Below are positions 58,320 through 64,000 of a DNA stretch of 64,000 nt, one piece after another. The notes below the pieces were generated by a model that saw only the letters and a program-made list of their open reading frames with translations, ran no database searches and was not told the origin of the DNA. Source of the stretch: Fen-1245 sp963835535 (lineage in GTDB: Bacteria; Gemmatimonadota; Gemmatimonadetes; Gemmatimonadales; JACORV01); contig CAWIFL010000005.1 of assembly GCA_963835535.1 (NCBI GenBank), forward strand, positions 558,001 through 622,000. Reading direction: 5' to 3'. Positions within the stretch are counted from its first letter, which is position 1. Every line of letters starts with the position of its first letter. The position numbers and the translations under genes are program-made.

Positions 58320-59630
58320 CTGAACCACGAGCGCCGCGTCTTCTTCCTGGCCCTGCTCTCGGGCCTGCCGGCCGTGGCCGTCGCCGAGCTGCTGGTCTGG
58401 ACCGGCGGCTATACGCCGAAGGTCGCGTGGACCGTCACACTGCTGGTGGCCGTCTTCTGGCTCGGCGTCGCCTTCGCCCTGCGCGAGCGCGTGGTGCGAC
58501 CGCTCCAGACCCTCTCCAACATGCTCGCCGCGCTGCGCGAGGAGGATTTCTCCATCCGGGCCCGCGGCGCGCGCACCGACGACGCGCTCGGCCTGGCCCT
58601 GTTCGAGGTCAACTCCCTCGGTCAGACGCTGCGCGAGCAGCGGCTCGGCGCGCTCGAGGCCACCGCGCTGCTGGCGCGGGTGATGGAGGAGATCGACGTC
58701 GCGGTCTTCGCCTTCGACGAGACGCGGAGCCTGCAGCTCGTCAATCGCGCCGGGGAACGGCTCCTCGCGGAGTCGGCGGAGCGGCTCGTCGGCCGGAGCG
58801 CGGACGAGGTGGGTCTGTCGGAGTGCCTGGACGGCGAGGCGCCGCGCGTGCTGGACACGACCTTCCCGGGCGGCGCGGGCCGGTGGCAGCTCCGGCGCGG
58901 CACCTTCCGGCAGGGCGGGCGCCCGCACCAGCTCCTCGTCCTGGCCGACCTCTCGCGGGCCCTGCGGGAGGAGGAGCGCGAGGCCACGCGCCGGCTGGTG
59001 CGCGTCCTGGGTCACGAGATCAACAACTCGCTCGCGCCAATCAAGTCCGTCGCCGAGAGCCTCCGCGACCTGCTGGCGAAGCACCCGGCGTCCAACGGTG
59101 ACGGCGATCTGTCGCGCGGCCTCGATCTGATCGCCGGACGCGCCGAGTCGCTGAGCCGCTTCATGGCCTCCTACGCGCGGCTGGCGCGGCTCCCTCCGCC
59201 CAAGCTCGGGCCCGTGGACGTGGGGACGTGGGTGCGGCGCGTCGGCGCATTGGAGCGGCGGCTCACCGTGAGAGTCGAGCCGGGACCCGACCTCGAGATT
59301 CAGGCCGACGGTGACCAGCTCGACCAGCTGCTGATCAACCTGGTGGACAACGCCGTGGATGCCGCACTGGAGACCGGGGGCACGGTCACGGTCGGCTGGG
59401 AGAAGGGCCGGCGCTTCGTCGAGGTGTGGGTCCGGGACGAAGGACCGGGGCTCGCCGACACCGGCAACCTGTTCGTGCCGTTCTTCACGACGAAGCCCGA
59501 GGGCTCCGGGATCGGGCTCGCCCTCTCGCGTCAGATCGCCGAGGCCCATGGCGGCACGCTGGCATTGGGCAACCGCACGGAGGGGAAGGGCGCCGAGGCG
59601 CGGCTGCGGCTGCCCGTGGCGCGCGCCTAG
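58320..59630 (+). CDS. NtrB/NtrY-like membrane sensor histidine kinase
   Basis: Likely partner of the NtrC-type regulator 15 nt upstream. From CTG 58320 the protein reads LNHERRVFFLALLSGLPAVAVAELL and gives two membrane helices (about 8-25 and 35-55); the first ATG/GTG in frame (58374) would delete the first helix, so a CTG start after GGGAG is inferred. A HAMP-like segment (RPLQTLSNMLAALREED), one PAS (about 110-205), HisKA with GHEINNSLAPIKS (His232) and HATPase_c (NLVDNAVDA, GSGIGLALSR) follow. There is almost no periplasmic loop, so it may sense membrane state, as suits a regulator of envelope exporters. Confidence 0.9.
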   Translation: MNHERRVFFLALLSGLPAVAVAELLVWTGGYTPKVAWTVTLLVAVFWLGVAFALRERVVRPLQTLSNMLAALREEDFSIRARGARTDDALGLALFEVNSLGQTLREQRLGALEATALLARVMEEIDVAVFAFDETRSLQLVNRAGERLLAESAERLVGRSADEVGLSECLDGEAPRVLDTTFPGGAGRWQLRRGTFRQGGRPHQLLVLADLSRALREEEREATRRLVRVLGHEINNSLAPIKSVAESLRDLLAKHPASNGDGDLSRGLDLIAGRAESLSRFMASYARLARLPPPKLGPVDVGTWVRRVGALERRLTVRVEPGPDLEIQADGDQLDQLLINLVDNAVDAALETGGTVTVGWEKGRRFVEVWVRDEGPGLADTGNLFVPFFTTKPEGSGIGLALSRQIAEAHGGTLALGNRTEGKGAEARLRLPVARA

Positions 59631-59703
59631 AGGCTCCTAACGCCCGCCTCACGCCTCGGGCGCAGATTGCACGCGTTCACCGCACCGATTCGCCGAGGTC
59701 GCC

Positions 59704-62172
59704 ATGACGTCCTTCTTCGCTAGTCTGCAGCTGGACCTCCGCCACGCGGTTCGCAGCCTGGCGCGCGCGCCCGGCGTCACCGCAGCGGTCATTGCGATGC
59801 TGGCGCTCGGAATCGGCGCCAACGCGGCCATGTATGGAATCCTGGACACGCTGTTCCTGCGCGCTCCAGCCCACATCGTCGACCCTGCCGGCGTGACGCA
59901 CCTGTGGATTCGCCAGAAGAGCTTCTTCGGGAGCGGCAGCTTCCTCCGCCCGGGGATGGACTTCAACTGGTACTCCGCGCTGCAGAAGCTGCGCACCGCC
60001 ACGGCGACCGCGGCCTACACCTCCTCCAGGGAGCAGCGCCTCGGCCGCGGCCCGGACGCCGAGAAGTCGAAGGTGTCCTTCGTCACGGGCAATCTGTTCG
60101 CCTTTCTGGGGGTGCGCCCGGCGCTGGGCCGGCTCCTCACGCCCGCGGACGATTCGGCGGGCGCCCCGCCGGCGGCGGTCATCGGCTTCGACTACTGGCG
60201 GCACCGGTTCGACGGGCAGCGGTCCGCGATCGGGAAGACCTTCACGCTGAGCGATGTCGTCTACACGATCGTCGGGGTTGCACCGGAGGGGTTTTCGGGG
60301 CCGGAACCGGACGCCGTTGACGTGTGGGTCCCCGTCCAGATCGCGGGACCCGCGGATCATGGTCCCCAGTGGCGGGAGAGCATGGCGGGCGGCACGCCGC
60401 TGAACGTGCTGGTAAGGGCGCGGGCGGGCCTCAAGCCGGTCGCGGTCGCGGATGAGGCGACCACGGTGCTGCGGGTGCTTTCCCAGGGTCCATACGGGGA
60501 TCCCAAGCTCCAGGTGCTGCCGGGGTCGCTTCTGCCGACGCGGACCCCCGACGGTTTCGGGCGCGGGACGCAGCTCCCCCTCGTCGTGGCCGGCGTGTCC
60601 CTGATCGTGCTGCTCATCGCGTGCGCGAACGCGGCAAATCTGCTGCTCCTGCGCGCGGCAGGGCGGCGGCGGGAGATCGCCATACGGCGGGCGCTCGGCG
60701 CTTCCGGGGCGAGGCTCTCGCGGCTGCTGGTCACGGAAAGCGTGGCGCTCTGCGCGATCGCGGGCGCGGCCGCCGTCGGCGTCGCTCTGGTCGCCGGCCG
60801 CATCCTCCGGGTGACGCTGCTCCCGCGCTACTCGTGGGCGGCCGGAAGCCTCGGCGGGCGGGTCGTGCTCTTCGTCGTGGTCGTGGCGCTGCTGATCGGG
60901 CTCGCCGTGGGTCTCATTCCGGTGTGGCAGAGTGCGCGCGCCGACACCGTGAACGATCTCAAAGCCGGCGCGCGATCCGCGCCCCGCGCCCGCTCCCCCG
61001 TCCGGACGTCGCTGCTCGTGATTCAGGCCGCGCTTTCGCTGGCCCTGCTGGTGGGCACGGCACTCTTCATCCGCAGTTTCAATGACGCCCGCCACATGGA
61101 TCTCGGCTTCGACCTCGACCGACTCGTGTCGGTCGTCCTGAACCACGAGAGCACGCGCGACTGGTGGAGCCCGCTCCCCCAGGCAGCGGTAACGCAGCTC
61201 GCGGATCGGGTACGGGTGCTGCCGGGCGTGAATGCCGTCGCGATCGCCACCGGAGGCCTGATGTCGTCCTGGAGCGCGACGTCCATCCGGGTGCCGGGGC
61301 TCGACACGCTGCCGCAGGGCGACGGGCCCTACGTCAACGGTGTGACGCCGAACTACTTCGCCGTGATGGGGCTGAAGATGGTGCGGGGCCGCCGGTTCAC
61401 CGAGGCGGACGGCCCCGGCCCCAGGGTGGCCATCGTCAATGCCACGATGGCTCAGGTCTTCTGGCCCGGCCAGGATCCTATCGGGACGTGTCTGATGATC
61501 GGCGACGGTGCCGCCTGCTCGACGGTCATCGGGATCGTGGAGGACGCGAGGGAGCGGGGCGTGTACACGTTCCAGATGCCCGCGATGCGCCAGTACTATG
61601 TTCCGCTCGAGCAGGAGCCGATGAAGGGCGCATTCCGAAGTCTGGTCATCCGGACGGCGGGATCCCCCGGGCGGCTCGTCGTGCCGATCCAGCGGGAGGT
61701 CGCCGCCCTCTTCCCGGAACTGCCGCGCGATCGCGTCACCAGCGTCGCGGACATCTTCGGCGTGCAGATCCGGCAGTGGCGCGTCGGCACCGGCCTGTTC
61801 GCCTGCGCCGCCCTGCTGGCCGTGCTTCTCGCCGCGATCGGCCTCTACAGCGTCGTGGCGTTCGGTGTCCGGATGCGCGAGCAGGAGTTCGGGGTGCGGC
61901 GCGCGCTCGGCGCGCAGACCCGGGACCTCGTGAAGATGGTGCTGCGGCAGAGCTTGGTACCGGTGGCGCTGGGCCTCGTCCTCGGGGTCGGCCTGGCCCT
62001 GTGGGGGAGCAAGTTCGTCGCGCCGCTGCTGTTCGAGGGCAACAGGCCGCGCGATCCGATGGCGTTCGCGGCGGCCGCCGCCGTGCTGCTGGTTGCGTCC
62101 CTGGCGGCGAGCATCATCCCGGCCCGCCTGGCCGCTCGCGTCGATCCACGGATCGCGCTCCAGGCCGAGTAG
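59704..62172 (+). CDS. ADOP-family ABC transporter permease 9
   Basis: An 822-residue permease at the right end of the cluster, after the two-component pair. It starts at ATG 59704 following CGAGGTCGCC. The first loop reads RAPAHIVDPAGV, as in ADOP 2, and both are longer than the others. The first helix is LALGIGANAAMYGILDTLF and the first FtsX domain shows IACANAANLLLLRAAGRRRE. It closes with AARVDPRIALQAE. It is separated from the rest by the regulator genes and may be the target or sensor partner of that pair. Confidence 0.93.
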   Translation: MTSFFASLQLDLRHAVRSLARAPGVTAAVIAMLALGIGANAAMYGILDTLFLRAPAHIVDPAGVTHLWIRQKSFFGSGSFLRPGMDFNWYSALQKLRTATATAAYTSSREQRLGRGPDAEKSKVSFVTGNLFAFLGVRPALGRLLTPADDSAGAPPAAVIGFDYWRHRFDGQRSAIGKTFTLSDVVYTIVGVAPEGFSGPEPDAVDVWVPVQIAGPADHGPQWRESMAGGTPLNVLVRARAGLKPVAVADEATTVLRVLSQGPYGDPKLQVLPGSLLPTRTPDGFGRGTQLPLVVAGVSLIVLLIACANAANLLLLRAAGRRREIAIRRALGASGARLSRLLVTESVALCAIAGAAAVGVALVAGRILRVTLLPRYSWAAGSLGGRVVLFVVVVALLIGLAVGLIPVWQSARADTVNDLKAGARSAPRARSPVRTSLLVIQAALSLALLVGTALFIRSFNDARHMDLGFDLDRLVSVVLNHESTRDWWSPLPQAAVTQLADRVRVLPGVNAVAIATGGLMSSWSATSIRVPGLDTLPQGDGPYVNGVTPNYFAVMGLKMVRGRRFTEADGPGPRVAIVNATMAQVFWPGQDPIGTCLMIGDGAACSTVIGIVEDARERGVYTFQMPAMRQYYVPLEQEPMKGAFRSLVIRTAGSPGRLVVPIQREVAALFPELPRDRVTSVADIFGVQIRQWRVGTGLFACAALLAVLLAAIGLYSVVAFGVRMREQEFGVRRALGAQTRDLVKMVLRQSLVPVALGLVLGVGLALWGSKFVAPLLFEGNRPRDPMAFAAAAAVLLVASLAASIIPARLAARVDPRIALQAE

Positions 62173-62201
62173 CGCGTAACGCTCTCCGCTGCGCCGCGGC
62201 G

Positions 62202-62227
62202 CGCGCCCCGGGAACCAACTGGGCGCG
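62202..62227 (+). terminator. GC hairpin after ADOP 9, possible terminator
   Basis: CGCGCCC (62202-62208) pairs perfectly with GGGCGCG (62221-62227) across 12 nt. It is followed by CGTCTTCTCTC, which is pyrimidine-rich but not a T-run. It lies about 30 nt after the ADOP 9 stop. Confidence 0.35.
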
Positions 62228-62264
62228 TCCCGTCTTCTCTCCGTCGAACGCTGAGCAGTCCGCG

Positions 62265-62297
62265 ATGTCCGACAAACCTCAGAGGAAGATGCGATGA
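62265..62297 (+). other. Possible 10-codon upstream mini-frame
   Basis: ATG 62265 to TGA 62295-62297 encodes MSDKPQRKMR and overlaps the next start codon as ATGA. It contains AGAGGAAG, the ribosome site of the oxidoreductase gene. It could be a coupling peptide, or chance. Confidence 0.2.
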
Positions 62298-62938
62298 TTC
62301 AGCGCTACGGCGTCCTGGGCTCCGGCGTGGTGGGTCAGACGCTGGCCTTTGGGCTCAAGAAACACGGCTATCAGGTGATGATCGGCAGCCGCACGCCAGC
62401 GAAGCTGGCGGAGTTCGGCAAGGCGAGTGGCATCGCCACGGGCACGTTCGCGGAGGTCGCGAAGTGGGCCGAGGGACTGGTGCTGGCCGTCGGCGGCCCC
62501 GTGGCCGAGCAGGCGCTCGAGACAGCCGGCACGGCGAACCTCAAGGGGAAGCTCGTGATCGACGCGACGAACCCGATCGCGAAGGAGCCGCCACAAGACG
62601 GCGTGCTGCGCTTCTTCACCGGCCCCAACGACTCGCTGATGGAGCGGCTGCAGAAGGCGTTCCCCGACGCGCGCTTCGTCAAGGCGTTCAGCTGCACGGG
62701 GAACGCGCACATGGTGAACCCGTCCTTCCCCGGCGGGAAGCCGACGATGTTCTACTGCGGGAACGACGCCGCGGCGAAGCAGGACGTCGCGCGGCTGCTC
62801 GAGCAGTTCGGCTTCGAGTTGCTGGACTGCGGGAAGGCGACTGCGGCGCGCGCCATCGAGCCGCTCTGCCAGCTCTGGTGCATCCCGGGAATGCTGGAAG
62901 GCAAGTGGAACCACGCCTTCCGGCTGCTGCGGGCCTGA
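62294..62938 (+). CDS. NADP-binding oxidoreductase, F420-reductase-like (NPD/YrrB type)
   Basis: A 214-residue Rossmann protein: GVLGSGVVGQTLAFGLKKHG nucleotide loop, SRTP at the second strand (suggesting NADPH), VIDATNPI, and VKAFSCTGNAHMVNP, which matches the NADPH:F420 oxidoreductase-like and NADP-oxidoreductase-coenzyme-F420 family. Whether it uses F420 or another acceptor cannot be told. AGAGGA precedes the ATG. It stands alone, convergent with the higBA pair, with only 7 nt between stops. Confidence 0.85.
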   Translation: MIQRYGVLGSGVVGQTLAFGLKKHGYQVMIGSRTPAKLAEFGKASGIATGTFAEVAKWAEGLVLAVGGPVAEQALETAGTANLKGKLVIDATNPIAKEPPQDGVLRFFTGPNDSLMERLQKAFPDARFVKAFSCTGNAHMVNPSFPGGKPTMFYCGNDAAAKQDVARLLEQFGFELLDCGKATAARAIEPLCQLWCIPGMLEGKWNHAFRLLRA

Positions 62939-62945
62939 GGCGCTG

Positions 62946-63266
62946 CTACGAAGCGCGCTTCAGCCGCGGGTAGCGTGCGATCCGGCGAATCGCGCCGGCT
63001 TCCGGCGAGCGCCGTGCCCGGTATAGGTCCCACGCCAGCTGGAGGTTCAGCCAGAACTGTGCCTCGACGCCCAGGAGGCGCTCGAGGCGTAGGGCCGTGT
63101 CCGGAGTGACGCCGCGGCGCGCGTGCACCAGTTCGTTGACGCGCGGGTACGAAACGCCAAGCCGCGAGGCCAGCTCCCGCTGGGTGAGGCCCAGCGGATC
63201 CAGGAACTCCGCCCTCAGCATCTCTCCCGGGTGCGTTGGCGGCCGACTCGTCGGTACCCGCATCAT
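62946..63266 (-). CDS. higA: HigA-type antitoxin (XRE helix-turn-helix)
   Basis: A 106-residue DNA-binding antitoxin of the HigA/VapI family. The start motif THPGEMLRAEFLDPLGLTQ and the HTH (TQRELASRLGVSYPRVNEL) are characteristic, as is the segment LGVEAQFWLNLQLAWDLYRA. In this family the antitoxin neutralises the RelE-fold HigB and represses the shared promoter. It lies 13 nt downstream of the toxin frame, in the toxin-first order normal for higBA. A second ATG one codon later is an alternative start. Confidence 0.93.
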   Translation of the reverse strand: MMRVPTSRPPTHPGEMLRAEFLDPLGLTQRELASRLGVSYPRVNELVHARRGVTPDTALRLERLLGVEAQFWLNLQLAWDLYRARRSPEAGAIRRIARYPRLKRAS

Positions 63267-63279
63267 CCGGCCTCCTTGC

Positions 63280-63540
63280 TCAATGGTAGTCCACGATCTC
63301 GACCGCCTCGGCGCCGGCCTCGCGCCAGGTAAAGCAGAGCCGGTACCGGTCGTTCACACGGACGCTGTGTTGCCCCGCGCGGTCGCCTCTCAGAGCCTCC
63401 AGCCGATTGCCTGGAGGGACGCTCAGGGTCTCGAGGCGTGTGGCGGCGTTCAACTGGTCGAGCTTCCGGCGCGCCACGCGCCAGAGTGCCGACGGGCACC
63501 TCTTGCGCGCCGCCCGAGTGTCGCGACGAGGGAGCGCCAG
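63280..63540 (-). CDS. higB: HigB-type toxin (RelE fold), start codon uncertain
   Basis: Predicted ribosome-dependent mRNA endonuclease. The C-terminal two thirds are clear HigB: ARRKLDQLNAATRLE, VPPGNRLEALRGDRAGQHSVRV, and the ending EIVDYH. Similarity continues upstream through RRDTRAARKRCPSALWRVA, but the first ATG or GTG in frame is only at 63477 and would give a 65-residue protein lacking the first helix. A CTG at 63540 would restore a normal length of about 86 residues. The gene is either started at CTG or has lost its start codon. Confidence 0.75.
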   Translation of the reverse strand: MALPRRDTRAARKRCPSALWRVARRKLDQLNAATRLETLSVPPGNRLEALRGDRAGQHSVRVNDRYRLCFTWREAGAEAVEIVDYH

Positions 63541-63608
63541 GCGGTGCGGAGGTCGCTCAACACGGCTGGAAGTCTACCTCCCGGGCGTGAGGAGGGCGTT
63601 ATGCGGCT

Positions 63609-64000
63609 CTAGTGCCCCAGGAAGAGCGCCGCGACCTCCTGCGGCAGGCGCCGCAGCGGCGCGTCGGTCATGTTGGTCACGATCGCGACGACCAGCTTCG
63701 AATCGGGATAGATCGCCAGGAACGACGTGCCGCCCACGGAGCCGCCGCCGTGGGAATAGACGGGATGGCCCGCGCTGTCCGTCGCCACGAACCACCCGAT
63801 CCCGTAGCCCGACGCGCTGCCGTCCGTCAGCCGCTGCGACGTGAAGAGCAGCCGCAGCGTCTCCGCCTTCAGAAACCCGGGCTGGAGCAGGGCCGAGCCG
63901 TAGGTGACCAGATCCTCGGCGGTCGAGAGGAATCCGCCGCCGGCCCACTTGTAGCTGTTGTCCACCGCCGGCTCGTTCAGCCAGGTCCCGCGGTAGCGCC
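63609..64000 (-). CDS. Beta-lactamase-fold serine hydrolase (class C-like), N-terminus beyond the window
   Basis: C-terminal part of a protein in the beta-lactamase / penicillin-binding-protein-like hydrolase family (esterase EstB, AmpC relatives). The visible 130 or so residues include YKWAGGGFLSTAEDLVTYG, GIGWFV and SHGGGSVGGTSFLAIYPDSKLVV, the last holding the HGG box that replaces KTG in this family. The catalytic SxxK and YxN lie upstream, outside the window. The frame is open to the last base, so the gene starts beyond 64000. Its 3' end is 69 nt from the higB frame and is transcribed in the same direction. Confidence 0.88.
   Translation of the reverse strand, partial: RYRGTWLNEPAVDNSYKWAGGGFLSTAEDLVTYGSALLQPGFLKAETLRLLFTSQRLTDGSASGYGIGWFVATDSAGHPVYSHGGGSVGGTSFLAIYPDSKLVVAIVTNMTDAPLRRLPQEVAALFLGH

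Overview
The window is a very GC-rich bacterial chromosome segment carrying nine ADOP-type ABC permeases, many multi-PAS hybrid histidine kinases, signal peptides ending in A-Q, and frequent GTG starts with 4-bp start/stop overlaps. This combination fits Gemmatimonadota or Acidobacteriota, probably a soil lineage; the phylum is an inference. No rRNA, prophage, IS transposase or CRISPR array was seen.

Region 1 (1-13.5 kb) is a signalling island. It holds three PAS-rich histidine kinases (the first cut by the window edge), a NarL-type regulator, three single-domain receivers, an HD-GYP c-di-GMP phosphodiesterase response regulator, and two gene relics: a PAS piece fused to a receiver-like tail, and a 28-residue CheW-like stub. 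Two copies of a roughly 150-nt leader precede the PAS relic and a receiver gene. The kinases are mosaics of shared PAS modules.

Region 2 (13-18 kb) has small hypothetical genes, an RtcB RNA ligase, another hybrid kinase, and tRNA-Leu(GAG) and tRNA-Thr(CGT) side by side.

Region 3 (18-31 kb) is metabolic: an exported S9 (DPP-IV-like) peptidase, an SDR plus a small membrane protein, a radical SAM protein behind a symmetrical set of CGTCAAG boxes, an isoprenylcysteine methyltransferase-like protein, a large exported glycoside hydrolase, and an overlapping operon of an Arg-rich small protein, a DapA-family lyase, a dihydroorotate-dehydrogenase-like barrel and an enolase-superfamily enzyme. A 44-bp repeat is fused in frame to two of these genes, and an Ig-like (Big_2) relic lies between them.

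Region 4 (30.8-33.2 kb) has an S23-type four-helix-bundle gene bracketed by inverted heptanucleotide arrays, and a protein with a degenerate kinase domain followed by an intact one.

Region 5 (33-62 kb) is the main feature: nine ADOP permeases with one MacA/HlyD-like adaptor, two ABC ATPases, a small secreted protein, a DUF3052 protein and a sigma-54-type two-component pair. Heptanucleotide arrays, often as inverted pairs able to fold into hairpins, punctuate the gene junctions. The layout suggests an envelope-stress or antimicrobial-peptide export system sensed by the kinase/NtrC pair and built by repeated permease duplication.

Region 6 (62-64 kb) has an NADP-binding oxidoreductase-like protein, a higBA toxin-antitoxin pair and the C-terminal part of a beta-lactamase-fold serine hydrolase running off the end.
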